A DNA stretch of 64,000 nt from the IMG/VR virus record IMGVR_UViG_3300050120_000210, positions 1 to 64,000 of that record. One strand, given 5' to 3'. A program made the translations under genes and the position numbers. This document shows, in pieces, positions 24,934-33,389 of this stretch. The notes beneath the pieces are model-generated. The model searched no databases. It had not been told where the DNA came from and saw only the letters and a program-made list of their open reading frames with translations. The stretch is from a virus. The number at the start of each line of letters is the position of its first letter. Position 1 is the first letter of the stretch.

Positions 24934-25932
24934 ATGCGTTCTATTTTGGAAAAGGCTTTTGTTGCTCTGCTCAACGAAGAGCACGACAAAGCTGAAGAAC
25001 TGTTTCACAAGTTCATCGTCGAGCGGGCACGTCAGATTCACGAATCCAATCGTGCAGGCGACGATTACGTTCTGGACGAAAACTGGAACGACGAAATCAC
25101 GACCGAATCCTACTTCACCGAAGATGATCTGACCGACATCGAAGGCGAAGGCGAGGGTGAAGATCACGCCGAAGGCGGCGAAGAGATGGGCGGCGACGAG
25201 TTCGGTGCTGACGCTGCTGGTGAAGAACCGGCCGCAGACGAGTTCGGCGCTGAAGCCGGTGGCGAAGGCGACATGGACGGTATGGGCGAGCCCGACGAAC
25301 ATGCTGACGAAACCCCGGAAGAGCAGATCGAAGACCTGCGCGACCAACTCGAAAAGCTGACCGCAGAATTCGAAGCCATGATGGACGCCATCGGTGACGA
25401 AGGCGGCATGGACGACGGCGAAGACGCTGGTGAGTTCGGCGACGAGCCCAAGGACGATGAGTTCTCTGGCGCTGACGACACCGAAACCAACGACGAAATG
25501 GCCGACCACGTCGAAGACGACATGGACGACGCAGGCGAAAAGCCCGCCATGGAAAGCGACGAAGGCGACGAGGAATACGACGACATCACCGAGTCCATCA
25601 TTGATGAACTGGAAAAGGTCACTGTCTCCCTCGACGACGGCAAGGAAATCGGCACCGGCAAGGGTTTCACCCAGAACCGTGGCGCCGCCATCCCGCAGAA
25701 GAGCAAGGACGCCCGTCAGGGTGGTGCTCCGATCAAGGTGAAGCAAGACGCCCACAAGGGCTTCGAGCGTGAGACCGCCCCCGGCGTCGAAACCATGAAG
25801 CCCCGCCGCAACAACGTCTCCAAGGCCAACGCTGCTCTGAGCCGCGTGTCCAAGGAAGGCGACAAGTCGGCCGAGATCAACAAGCTGTCTTCGGAGAACG
25901 GCAACACCAAGTCGCCGCTCGAAGGTCAGTAA
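24934..25932 (+). CDS. 68: Prohead core protein, gp68-like, very acidic
   Basis: 332 residues from the ATG at 24934 with AGGGAGA upstream. The start MRSILEKAFVALLNEEHDKAEELFHKFIVERARQ is characteristic of gp68-type core proteins. Residues 60-215 are extremely Asp/Glu/Gly-rich, and the last 100 residues are basic and likely cleaved. It is expected in the internal core that shapes the prohead and is digested by gp21. Much longer than T4 gp68. Confidence 0.75.
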   Translation: MRSILEKAFVALLNEEHDKAEELFHKFIVERARQIHESNRAGDDYVLDENWNDEITTESYFTEDDLTDIEGEGEGEDHAEGGEEMGGDEFGADAAGEEPAADEFGAEAGGEGDMDGMGEPDEHADETPEEQIEDLRDQLEKLTAEFEAMMDAIGDEGGMDDGEDAGEFGDEPKDDEFSGADDTETNDEMADHVEDDMDDAGEKPAMESDEGDEEYDDITESIIDELEKVTVSLDDGKEIGTGKGFTQNRGAAIPQKSKDARQGGAPIKVKQDAHKGFERETAPGVETMKPRRNNVSKANAALSRVSKEGDKSAEINKLSSENGNTKSPLEGQ

Positions 25933-25964
25933 TACGAATTCGCTACTGAGTAAGGCACTGCAAC

Positions 25965-26600
25965 ATGTCCATGTTTCTTTCTGAACGTCTGACTTTCGAC
26001 CAAGCCCAGATCATCGTTGAATCGATGAACGAGGGTGAGGGCGATAACGCCAAGAAGAAACTGTTCATGTCCGGTGTCTTTATTCAGGGCGGCGTTCGCA
26101 ACCTGAACCAGCGTGTCTATCCCGTCCGTGAAATCTCAAAGGCTGTTGAAAACGTCAACGACATCCTCACCAAAGGTGAGAGTGTTCTTGGTGAACTCGA
26201 CCATCCCGAAGAACTGACGATCAATCTCGACCGTGTTTCCCACATGATTACTAAGATGTGGATGGACGGCAATACTGGGATGGGCAAGCTGCAAATTCTC
26301 CCGACCCCGCTCGGAGAAATCACCCGCACGTTGCTGGAAAGCGGCGTGAAGCTGGGAGTTTCGAGCCGTGGTTCGGGCAACGTCAACGATAGCGGCGAAG
26401 TCTCGGACTTCGAAATTATTACTGTCGATATCGTTGCACGCCCCAGCGCCCCCAATGCCTACCCGAAGCCGGTCTACGAAGCACGTAACAGTCGTCGTGG
26501 CGCCGTCATCGAAGACCTCGCCCGAGCGGTGTCGAATGATCCCAAGGCACAGAAGCATCTCCACAAGGAGCTTCTGACGTGGATCAACAACCTAAAGTAA
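25965..26600 (+). CDS. 21: Prohead core protease gp21
   Basis: 211 residues, nearly the T4 length. It has the early SGVFIQGGVRNLNQRVYP block and LGELDHPEELTINLDRVSH with the putative catalytic His. The serine protease motif LGVSSRGSG lies near 129-137, followed by a VSDFEIITVDIVARPS block. It matures the prohead by digesting scaffold and trimming capsid. Part of this gene (26342-26395) has a near-identical copy at 12505-12558. Confidence 0.92.
   Translation: MSMFLSERLTFDQAQIIVESMNEGEGDNAKKKLFMSGVFIQGGVRNLNQRVYPVREISKAVENVNDILTKGESVLGELDHPEELTINLDRVSHMITKMWMDGNTGMGKLQILPTPLGEITRTLLESGVKLGVSSRGSGNVNDSGEVSDFEIITVDIVARPSAPNAYPKPVYEARNSRRGAVIEDLARAVSNDPKAQKHLHKELLTWINNLK
26342..26395 (+). repeat. 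54-bp repeat within gp21 (copy 2, likely parent)
   Basis: Encodes residues around GVSSRG in the gp21 protease. 53 of 54 bases are identical to 12505-12558 and in the same frame. This copy lies in a conserved gene, so it is the probable source. Confidence 0.9.
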
Positions 26601-26618
26601 CCAAAGGAGAATCATCCT

Positions 26619-27872
26619 ATGGATAAAACACTCGCTGAACTTCTTGAAAGCACCGGCCTCTCTTCGGAGATCGTCGAAAGCTTGCAGGAAGCCTTCGCTA
26701 AGAAGGTGGCCGAAGCCAACGAAGCGGCAGAAATGTCGATTCGTGAAGAGTTTGCTCGTCGTTATGAACACGACAAGAGCCAACTGGTTGAAGCCATGGA
26801 CCGTATGCTCACGGATGTGGTCACCAAGCAAGAAGAATCCAAGGCGGCAGAAGTGGCTCAATTCGTTGAAGCCCGTGATGCCTTCCGCACTGCTGTGTCG
26901 GAATCCCGCCAACACTACAAGACCAAGCTCAAGGAACATGTTGCACTTACTCGCAACTTCGCCGTTGAGCAACTGAGCAAGGAAGCTAGTGCTCTGCAAG
27001 CCGAGCGCCGTTCGATCAAGGAAGCCAAGATTCAAATCAAGGCCGAACTGAACAAGCTGCGTGAAGCCGCTGCAAAGCAACAGAACGACCGTCTGAAGAA
27101 GATTGATGAATTCGTTGTCCGTCAGGTCACGAAGGAACTCAAGGAATTCTCGGAAGATCACCGCGCTCTGGTCGAAACTCGCGTCAAGCTGGTTTCCGAA
27201 AGCCGTAACAAGCTGAAGGAAATGCAGACGAAGTTCATCAAGCACTCGGCCCTCAAGGTTGAGACGATGGTGAATGAGTCGCTGAAGCGCGAAATGACTC
27301 AGCTACACGAAGACCTCGAACGCAATCGCCAGAACATGTTCGGCCGTCGCATCTTCGAAGCCGTCGCTGCTGAATACATGACGAGCTACCTCGCCGAAGG
27401 AACGGAAGTCCGTAAACTGCAAACGATGCTGGAAGGCAAGTCTGCGGAACTGACCGATGTCAAGTCTAAGCTCAGCGAAGTTGAGCAAAAGACCGAAGTT
27501 GCACGCCGCAAGGCTGCACTGGCCGAGGATCGCGCCCTCCGTTCCCAAACCATGAGCGAGCTTCTGTCTAACCTTCGTGGTGACAAGCGCGCGGTCATGG
27601 AAGGCATGTTGGAGACTATCAAAACACCGAATCTCCGCACCGCCTTCACCAAACTCCTCCCGGTTGTTGTCAACGAGAACACCCGTACCCAAGCAGCTAC
27701 CCCCAACGGGGCAAAGAAGCTGATGGAGGAACGCGCCCCCGAAAAGCGTGTCGTCACCCATACCGGTGACCAACGCATCAACCGTCTTCACGAATCGGCT
27801 CAGGTCGAATCGGAAGTCGAAACCGATTCTGATCTGGCCCAAGTCGTTCGACTGGCCGGTATCCAGAAGTAA
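26619..27872 (+). CDS. 22: Prohead scaffold protein gp22
   Basis: 417 residues, almost entirely charged helix with heptad-like patterns (long coiled coils at about 25-330), as in T4 gp22. GGAGA is upstream. It forms the main internal scaffold that is degraded by gp21. A conserved-looking ending follows (RINRLHESA near 385). Position between gp21 and gp23 is exactly as in T4. Confidence 0.88.
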   Translation: MDKTLAELLESTGLSSEIVESLQEAFAKKVAEANEAAEMSIREEFARRYEHDKSQLVEAMDRMLTDVVTKQEESKAAEVAQFVEARDAFRTAVSESRQHYKTKLKEHVALTRNFAVEQLSKEASALQAERRSIKEAKIQIKAELNKLREAAAKQQNDRLKKIDEFVVRQVTKELKEFSEDHRALVETRVKLVSESRNKLKEMQTKFIKHSALKVETMVNESLKREMTQLHEDLERNRQNMFGRRIFEAVAAEYMTSYLAEGTEVRKLQTMLEGKSAELTDVKSKLSEVEQKTEVARRKAALAEDRALRSQTMSELLSNLRGDKRAVMEGMLETIKTPNLRTAFTKLLPVVVNENTRTQAATPNGAKKLMEERAPEKRVVTHTGDQRINRLHESAQVESEVETDSDLAQVVRLAGIQK

Positions 27873-27892
27873 AAACAAGGAGTCATACTCAA

Positions 27893-29107
27893 ATGAATAA
27901 GCTTTTTGAATCTCAGTGGCAAGCCACTAAGAAGGCCCTGTGCGAAGGTGCAGACCTCAAGAAGAACGCAGACGGTTCGCCGAACACGACCAAGCAAAAG
28001 GTCATGGAAACGGTTCTCGAAAACACCCGTCGTGAACTGAAGCTGCTGGAATCGGCCACCGCCGGTGCCACCAACGCCGCTTCCGTTGCAACCCTGAACA
28101 AGGTCATCCTGCCGGTCATCCGCCGTGTCATGCCGACCGTGATCGCGAACGAAATCATCGGCGTTCAGCCGATGACCGGCCCGGTCGCTCAAATCCACAC
28201 CCTGCGCGTCCGTTACGCTGATACCGTTCCGACCGCTGGTGGTGGTGTTTCGGCTGGTAACGAAGCCCTGTCGCCGTTCGACATCGCCCGTTTCTACTCG
28301 GGTAACGAGAACGTCAACACCCCCAAGGCTGCTGCTACGCCTGCTCTGGAAGGTCGTCCGGGTAACCGCATGTCCATCCAAATCCTGAAGGAAGTCGTCG
28401 AAGCCAAGACCCGCAAGCTCTCCGCTCGCTGGACCTTCGAAGCCGCTCAGGACGCCCAAGCTCAGCAGGGCATCGACATCGAAGCCGAAATCATGGCCGC
28501 ACTGGCTCAGGAAATCACCGCAGAAATCGACCAAGAAATCTTGGTTTCCCTGCGTGCTCTTCCGGGTGCAGCTACTTCGACCTTCAAGCAGGACGACGTG
28601 TCCGGCACCCCGACCTTCGTCGGCGACGTGCACGCTGCTCTGGCCATCCTGATTAACCGTCAGGCCAACCTCATCGCTTCGCGCACCCGTCGCGGCGCCG
28701 GTAACTGGGTTGTCGTCTCCCCGACTGCACTCACGATCCTGCAATCCGCAACGACCTCCGCTTTCGCTCGCACGACCGAAGGCGTGTTCGAGGCTCCGAC
28801 CAACACCAAGTTCGTCGGCACCCTGAACAACTCGATGCGCGTTTACGTTGACCAGTATGCATCCGACGCGACTCCGGTCCTCGTCGGCTACAAGGGCAAC
28901 GAAATGGACGCAGCGGCATTCTACTGCCCCTACGTTCCGCTGACCTCTTCCGGCGTCGTCATCGACCCGAACACGATGGAACCCGTCGTGTCGTTCATGA
29001 CTCGTTACGGCTACATCGAACTGTCCAACACTGCGTCGTCGCTCGGCAACGCAGCGGACTTCCTCGGTCTGGTTGCTATCGACACCGCCACCCTGTCGTT
29101 CATCTAA
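27893..29107 (+). CDS. 23: Major capsid protein gp23
   Basis: 404 residues, shorter than T4 gp23. Recognised stretches are LPVIRRVMPTVIANEIIGVQPMTGPVAQI near 65-93, SARWTFEAAQDAQAQQGIDIE near 177-197, YVDQYASDATPVLVGYKG near 318 and a YVPLTSSGVVIDPNTMEP block near 343. The HK97-fold shell protein is processed by gp21. GC and codon use look optimised (mostly C/G-ending codons). A strong terminator follows. Confidence 0.95.
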   Translation: MNKLFESQWQATKKALCEGADLKKNADGSPNTTKQKVMETVLENTRRELKLLESATAGATNAASVATLNKVILPVIRRVMPTVIANEIIGVQPMTGPVAQIHTLRVRYADTVPTAGGGVSAGNEALSPFDIARFYSGNENVNTPKAAATPALEGRPGNRMSIQILKEVVEAKTRKLSARWTFEAAQDAQAQQGIDIEAEIMAALAQEITAEIDQEILVSLRALPGAATSTFKQDDVSGTPTFVGDVHAALAILINRQANLIASRTRRGAGNWVVVSPTALTILQSATTSAFARTTEGVFEAPTNTKFVGTLNNSMRVYVDQYASDATPVLVGYKGNEMDAAAFYCPYVPLTSSGVVIDPNTMEPVVSFMTRYGYIELSNTASSLGNAADFLGLVAIDTATLSFI

Positions 29108-29139
29108 GCTTCGGCTTAGGGACCACGGACCCAAAGAGA

Positions 29140-29170
29140 CCCCCGCAGGAAACTGCGGGGGTTTTTCTTT
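29140..29170 (+). terminator. Rho-independent terminator after gp23
   Basis: A 9-bp GC stem CCCCCGCAG/CTGCGGGGG with a GAAA loop, followed by TTTTTCTTT. It ends the head operon. Confidence 0.95.
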
Positions 29171-29208
29171 GTCGGGAACCACCCGATGCACCATGTGTTT
29201 ATCGGCCC

Positions 29209-29415
29209 ATGGGCGTTAGTAACAATCAGCGTGTCATGCGGGAACCGCAAGGTGATCTGCAACCGGTCTCTGAAGAGGCGGCGAGCAACGACGTGGGTCT
29301 CACGCAGGAAGAACGTGACCTACTGAGCAGTATCATAGATGATGTTCTAGATATGCCGATACCCTCTTACGAAGTAGACATCGATAGCTTCGGCGGTCTC
29401 CCCAAACTCCGTTAG
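29209..29415 (+). CDS. Small acidic protein
   Basis: 68 residues after the gp23 terminator. Acidic, with an amphipathic helix EERDLLSSIIDDVLDMPIPSY. No clear promoter or strong ribosome-binding site is seen, so it is less certain than its neighbours. It might be expressed by read-through. Confidence 0.45.
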   Translation: MGVSNNQRVMREPQGDLQPVSEEAASNDVGLTQEERDLLSSIIDDVLDMPIPSYEVDIDSFGGLPKLR

Positions 29416-29473
29416 TCGATTTACGTTCCCTCAATTTTCAAATATTTTCAGCATCCCGGCATCTTGTTTTTCG

Positions 29474-29501
29474 TTGACGAGATTGATCGCTAGGGTAGAT
29501 T
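29474..29501 (+). promoter_or_regulatory. Early-type promoter
   Basis: TTGACG at 29474-29479 in the TTTTCGTTGACGAGAT context, a 16-bp spacer, then TAGATT at 29496-29501. Drives the three-gene group 29535-30738. Confidence 0.7.
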
Positions 29502-29534
29502 ACAAGCTGAAGCTTTTTGACGGGAGGGTATATT

Positions 29535-29951
29535 ATGACTGTAGCCATTGAAGCCGCGCCGGTATGGACGCGCGACAGCCATATGTCGGTCTCCCAACTC
29601 GCCAACGAAGGCGCCTACAAGACCAAGCTGCCTTACCCGGATCGGGTTCATGAACCCGCCGTGCTCCGCAAGCGCGCCAAGGAACTGACGCCGGATGAAC
29701 TGGCGAGCATTCCCACGGTGCTGGCCGAGTTCGAGGCGGCCAAAATCGCCGAGCGGGCCGCACGCATGGCCTACAGCGACGACAACGGCCGCCTGCTGGA
29801 TCAGATGCGGGTCGATCTCGAAGCCGAGCACGGTATGACGGGTCACCCCAAGGCCGCCATGCTGTGGGCCAAGGCGTGCGAAGATGGGCATTCCGCCGGT
29901 ATCGGCGAGGTGTGCTCCGTCTATGAAAACCTCGTCGATCTGGCGAAGTGA
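29535..29951 (+). CDS. Hypothetical early protein
   Basis: 138 residues, ATG at 29535 after GGGAGGG. Helical, with no recognised domain. The first gene after a strong early-type promoter, so probably made soon after infection. It overlaps the next gene by one base. Confidence 0.6.
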   Translation: MTVAIEAAPVWTRDSHMSVSQLANEGAYKTKLPYPDRVHEPAVLRKRAKELTPDELASIPTVLAEFEAAKIAERAARMAYSDDNGRLLDQMRVDLEAEHGMTGHPKAAMLWAKACEDGHSAGIGEVCSVYENLVDLAK

Positions 29952-30382
29952 TGGGAAGTCTATCTCGTAAGATCGCCCGGCGAAATCTGCCGAAACAACG
30001 TCGGAGCAGTGACACCGTCCATTGGCCGGTGGAGCATCGGCGGGAGAAACTTGTGGCGTATCTCCCGCCGACTGCGTCCATGTCGGACACCATCTCTAAG
30101 TATGCCCACAGGGACGGAGAGACGCCGCTGGACGCCTATGCGCGAGGCGTGGGCTACGCCGGTCCCAAAATGCCGGACAAGGGCCAGAAGGACGGCTCCT
30201 GCAACGTCACGGCCTGTCAGCTTCCACTCGTGGATATGCCGCAGTGGACGATGACCGACCATGGCATGGGCGGCGGCACCGATGGCAAGCTCTACTATTG
30301 CGGGTCCTGTGCCATGAAGTTCCACGACGCGGATCGAGAGTTCGGAGAGCCGCTGCGATGCACGTTGGAGGTGCCCGCCTGA
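29951..30382 (+). CDS. Hypothetical Cys-containing early protein
   Basis: 143 residues with a basic N-terminus (SLSRKIARRNLPKQRR). A possible zinc site is formed by SCNVTAC near 84-90 and YYCGSCAMKFHD near 116-127, in a layout of C-x4-C then C-x2-C. A zinc-binding DNA- or protein-interaction module is plausible. No family name is supportable. Confidence 0.6.
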   Translation: MGSLSRKIARRNLPKQRRSSDTVHWPVEHRREKLVAYLPPTASMSDTISKYAHRDGETPLDAYARGVGYAGPKMPDKGQKDGSCNVTACQLPLVDMPQWTMTDHGMGGGTDGKLYYCGSCAMKFHDADREFGEPLRCTLEVPA

Positions 30383-30450
30383 CAGCCGCCGTTCAGGATC
30401 ACTAGGTTAGCATCCATACTTTCAACGGAGAAGCCCGCAAGGCGCCACGC

Positions 30451-30738
30451 ATGGCTAAGTCAAAAGTTGTTAAGTTTGAGACACTCGGCCGCCCCATTGG
30501 CTCTGAAGCTAAACGCTTCGAGTTCATCAATTACGCCAACGAGCATAAGAGCGCCGTGGCGTCGCTCTTCGGTCGAAGCTGCGGGCGGGTCGATTTCATT
30601 TTCCCCGTGCTGGTCGGCCGGATGACCGCCGACGATGCCGAGCGACTTGCGGAAATGCTGCTGTTGTCCGCCAAGGAAGCCCGAGAGGGCAAGCTTGCCA
30701 AGGATGATGCCGCTACTGCCCCATACGTGGGAGCCTAA
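30451..30738 (+). CDS. Hypothetical small early protein
   Basis: 95 residues. It has a basic start (MAKSKVVKFETLGRP), then an alpha/beta body with HKSAVASLFGRSCGRVDFIFP. A terminator follows directly. Function unknown. Confidence 0.6.
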   Translation: MAKSKVVKFETLGRPIGSEAKRFEFINYANEHKSAVASLFGRSCGRVDFIFPVLVGRMTADDAERLAEMLLLSAKEAREGKLAKDDAATAPYVGA

Positions 30739-30743
30739 AAAGG

Positions 30744-30783
30744 TGAAAGCCCCCGGTGGCGAGACCGAGGGCTTTCGTTTTTC
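30744..30783 (+). terminator. Rho-independent terminator
   Basis: A long stem from GAAAGCCC...CGGT to ACCG...GGGCTTTC, followed by GTTTTT. It closes the early operon 29474-30738 ahead of the convergent PhoH gene. Confidence 0.85.
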
Positions 30784-30824
30784 CGGGGGAGGGAGTTTGA
30801 GCGGCGGCTCCCCGGTAAGTTGGC

Positions 30825-31604
30825 TTATTCTCCGTAGAGACTAAGGATTTCTTCGATCACGGGGTGACGTTCCACGTCACCAGCTTGAAAGTTGATAACC
30901 TCCATCGACTGGCTACCGCGCATTTTGAGACGCTCGGTAAAGTCCTTGAGGCCGTTGGAGACGAAACCACGGTCGTGTTGGGCCAAGTCGCCCGTGACGA
31001 ACATGCGGCAATTGTCACCGATGCGGGTGAGAACCATCTTCATTTGATTCTCGTTGGTGTTCTGCATTTCGTCGGCGAGGACGATGCAATTCTTCATGGT
31101 CCGGCCGCGCATATAAGCGAGCGGGGCGATCTCGATGATCTCTTCTTCCATCATCTTCACGATCTGGACGGGGGAGTAGTGTTCCTTGAACACATCCATG
31201 ATCGGAATGACCCACGGCGCCATCTTGTCGATCAGCGTGCCCGGCAGGAAGCCGTGCTGCTCATCCACGGACACTGCCGGACGGGTCAGGATGATTTTGG
31301 TCACCAAACCTTCTTGCAGCGCCTTGATGGCGTATTGGGTGGCCAGAAGAGTCTTGCCGCAGCCTGCCGGACCCATCGCGAAAACGATGTGCTTCGACTG
31401 GTCGTGCAGAGCATCGACGTAATCTTCTTGAGCCAGATTGCGGGGGATTAGTTCCACGCGCTTGCGACGAGTTTTTGATGCCTCATCGAAATCGACAATA
31501 TTATCGCGCCCACGGCGATTGGAACGAAAATCGGGAGAGTTGCGCTCTTCCCGAGGATTGGGCTTGTTGGAACGCTTAGCGTTCCGGGCGAGGTGTCTTG
31601 CCAC
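30825..31604 (-). CDS. phoH: PhoH-like P-loop ATPase
   Basis: 259 residues from a GTG at 31604 with GGAGG upstream. It has a PhoH core with Walker A MGPAGCGKTLLATQYA near 80, AVSVDEQHGFLPGTLIDKM near 112, Walker B IVLADEMQNTNENQMKMVLTRIG near 180 and a VTGDLAQHD sensor near 207. The N-terminus is basic and disordered. PhoH proteins are common in T4-like phages and are linked to RNA metabolism or phosphate stress; the exact role is unsettled. A late box precedes it. Confidence 0.92.
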   Translation of the reverse strand: MARHLARNAKRSNKPNPREERNSPDFRSNRRGRDNIVDFDEASKTRRKRVELIPRNLAQEDYVDALHDQSKHIVFAMGPAGCGKTLLATQYAIKALQEGLVTKIILTRPAVSVDEQHGFLPGTLIDKMAPWVIPIMDVFKEHYSPVQIVKMMEEEIIEIAPLAYMRGRTMKNCIVLADEMQNTNENQMKMVLTRIGDNCRMFVTGDLAQHDRGFVSNGLKDFTERLKMRGSQSMEVINFQAGDVERHPVIEEILSLYGE

Positions 31605-31643
31605 TTCAGCCTCCGTTGGTGGTTGAATTTAACCGCTCAAAGG

Positions 31644-31650
31644 TATTTAG
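31644..31650 (-). promoter_or_regulatory. Late promoter box CTAAATA
   Basis: On the minus strand CCCCTAAATACC, about 40 bases before the PhoH start. Confidence 0.6.
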
Positions 31651-31929
31651 GGGTGGCCCTCTCCCAATGTGGTGGGTCTTTTTAAGTGCGGTGTTTGAGC
31701 TATACAGAACAGCGCCACGAGACATCAGTAAGCAATCTCCTTTTACTGTCCTAATCGTAGCTTCCGCGAGATTTGTAGTAAATAAATGCTTCGCAATCCC
31801 AGCGAATACCTGTGGAAAAATCTTCACAGATCAAAGAAAATTGATATGGCAAGCTGCTGGGTCGTGTCGCTGATCGCGATCACGAAAATGTAAGTTCATC
31901 GGTGATGAAAAACAGGCTTAGCTCATCTG
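31651..31929. other. Gene-free region upstream of PhoH
   Basis: About 280 bases with lower GC. Short open frames exist on both strands but lack ribosome-binding sites and I do not call them. It contains several A/T-rich stretches, including GTAAATAAATG near 31779. It continues into the hairpin element at 31930. Confidence 0.4.
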
Positions 31930-31999
31930 GCGAAGGCGGCGGCGACCCCCGCCCCCCTCGGTGAGACGCAAGTCTCCCAAAACTGCTCGCCGCCTTCGC
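31930..31999 (-). ncRNA. Structured element after thymidine kinase gene
   Basis: A perfect 12-bp inverted repeat, GCGAAGGCGGCG (31930-31941) with its complement at 31988-31999, encloses about 46 bases. Inside is a second perfect hairpin GAGAC/GTCTC (31963-31976) and C/G runs. No T-run follows, so it is not a classic terminator. It could be an RNA stability element, a processing site or a small RNA. Confidence 0.4.
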
Positions 32000-32002
32000 G
32001 CC

Positions 32003-32566
32003 TTACAATCCCCAGTGGGTGTTGCAGCGAGCCTCATAGAGATCGCCCGCTCCCACTTCGATCTGTTCGCCGTTCGGGGATTTCTTGTGGGTCTTCGGCG
32101 CGGGTTGAGCGCACACGGTGCAGTTGGCCTGAAGCTTCTTCACTTCGTCGGCCATAGCGATCAGTCGAGCGGTGACGTTGAACGGTTCACCCTGCCAATC
32201 CATGTCTAGTCCGCTGACCACCACATCGGTGCCGGTCGCGAGCAACTGACGAACTTGTTCGACCACATCACCATGGAAATGTGGTTCTTGGAAAAACTGA
32301 ACCTCGTCGATGCAGACCATATCGGCGTCGGCCGCCAGAAGATCGATTTGATCCCAACTGGTGATCGCTTTGGCTTCAGTCGCCAATTTGTCGTGCGAGA
32401 CGATCTTGGTCGCAGAATAGCGATCATCCAGAGCCGGTTTAACGACCAGCACGGCTTTGCTCCACAGATTGCGAGCAACGATGATGCGCTTAAGGATTTC
32501 GGTGGTCTTGCCCGCATACATGGGGCCGCAGATGACCGTCAGGTGGCCATACATGGGGTTAGGCAT
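32003..32566 (-). CDS. tdk: Thymidine kinase
   Basis: 187 residues from the ATG at 32566. The P-loop is GPMYAGKTTEIL near 13-24 and the Walker B-like DEVQFFQE near 88. Zinc-site cysteines appear in ANCTVCAQPAPKTHK, with a late Cys in EARCNTHWG. It phosphorylates thymidine to dTMP to feed phage DNA synthesis. Upstream small and HAD-family genes overlap, forming an operon. Confidence 0.92.
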   Translation of the reverse strand: MPNPMYGHLTVICGPMYAGKTTEILKRIIVARNLWSKAVLVVKPALDDRYSATKIVSHDKLATEAKAITSWDQIDLLAADADMVCIDEVQFFQEPHFHGDVVEQVRQLLATGTDVVVSGLDMDWQGEPFNVTARLIAMADEVKKLQANCTVCAQPAPKTHKKSPNGEQIEVGAGDLYEARCNTHWGL

Positions 32567-32732
32567 CCAATAGCTGGCAAAGTGCAGCACGAAGCTTCAC
32601 GGCCTCTGGGCTGCCTTCAGGAGCCCTCGTAAGGGCGTCACGAAGTGCCTGTCCGGCTTCGCGCAACACGACAGCCGTCCGGCGCTCGCGTTCGAGTTCG
32701 AGCAGTTGTTCGTCTATGCTCTTACGCCGCAT
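32559..32732 (-). CDS. Small helical protein (57 aa)
   Basis: ATG at 32732 inside the end of the HAD gene, stop overlapping the TK start. 57 residues, helical and charged (DEQLLELERERRTAVVLREA). The nested overlaps on both sides support a real coupled gene. Function unknown. Confidence 0.6.
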   Translation of the reverse strand: MRRKSIDEQLLELERERRTAVVLREAGQALRDALTRAPEGSPEAVKLRAALCQLLDA

Positions 32733-33330
32733 CACGTTCGCTCCGAACGATGGCGTCGAACACGTTGTGCCAGCTTTTCACCCGACGAAGATCGGCGGGA
32801 AAATCAGGCAGATTGATCGTGGTCAGATCGTTGTAGGGACGTTCGAGCAGGAACGCCTTGTGGCCAAGCGCCGCCCCTGCGAATGCATGACCCGCGTTGT
32901 CTTCGACCCACCATGTGGGTTGGAACTTGCTCAGATAGTCCACCTTGGGCTTCAGGAGCCCCGTGCAGTGGACATCGAGCCACGGGATGCCAAAGGCTTC
33001 CTCTAGGTTCTTACGGCGACAGGCGGTCACTTCCGGGCCATCCACGCATGACGAGATCGCCACGAACTGGTGACCCATCTTGTGCAGGACCGGGATCACA
33101 GCGAGAGCGTCTTCTTCGGGCGGAATGGTTCCGAAGAACTCGGGGTTGGTCGAAAACTCGATCACGAGTTCATCGACATGATCGCGATGGCAACCAATCG
33201 CATCCTGAATAGAGCCACCGTCACGAATGGATTGCGTGAGAGTGTAACCCTTCTCTTCGACAGCCCACTTCTGGAACGCATCAGCGAACTTCAGAATGGT
33301 GTCGTCAATGTCGGTCAGAATGATTGCCAC
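32722..33330 (-). CDS. HAD-superfamily phosphatase, 5'-nucleotidase-like
   Basis: 202 residues. The HAD motif I is ILTDIDDTILKF (Asp 7, Asp 9), motif II is AISSCVDG near 93, motif III Lys is in LLKPKVDYL near 130, and motif IV is WWVEDNAGHA near 141. It probably hydrolyses a nucleoside monophosphate or another small phosphate ester. Its position next to thymidine kinase suggests nucleotide metabolism. Confidence 0.75.
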   Translation of the reverse strand: MAIILTDIDDTILKFADAFQKWAVEEKGYTLTQSIRDGGSIQDAIGCHRDHVDELVIEFSTNPEFFGTIPPEEDALAVIPVLHKMGHQFVAISSCVDGPEVTACRRKNLEEAFGIPWLDVHCTGLLKPKVDYLSKFQPTWWVEDNAGHAFAGAALGHKAFLLERPYNDLTTINLPDFPADLRRVKSWHNVFDAIVRSERDAA

Positions 33331-33358
33331 GAATATCTTCCACGTTTGAAAATGGGTA

Positions 33359-33384
33359 GAAAGGGCGGCCCGAATAGACCGCCC
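33359..33384 (-). terminator. Hairpin after the 33390 gene
   Basis: On the minus strand GGGCGG and CCGCCC form a 6-bp GC stem followed by TTTCT. Weak to moderate terminator between the 33390-34970 group and the HAD-TK group. Confidence 0.55.
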
Positions 33385-33389
33385 TCACA

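Noticed and set aside
24931-25755. A 274-codon antisense frame opposite the acidic core protein
   Set aside because: It mirrors the Asp/Glu/Gly-rich repeats and gives a Val/Phe-rich artefact. No ribosome-binding site or promoter.
28731-29194. Long antisense frames opposite the major capsid gene
   Set aside because: They follow the strong codon bias of gp23 and would cross its terminator. Not supported by signals.
31606-31827. A 73-codon minus-strand frame (GTG start) between PhoH and thymidine kinase
   Set aside because: No ribosome-binding site, no late or early promoter in place, and it would cover the PhoH promoter region. More likely non-coding.
31598-31873. A 91-codon plus-strand frame over the PhoH start and upstream region
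   Set aside because: It overlaps the PhoH 5' end and its promoter, has no ribosome-binding site, and its codon use is unlike the neighbours.
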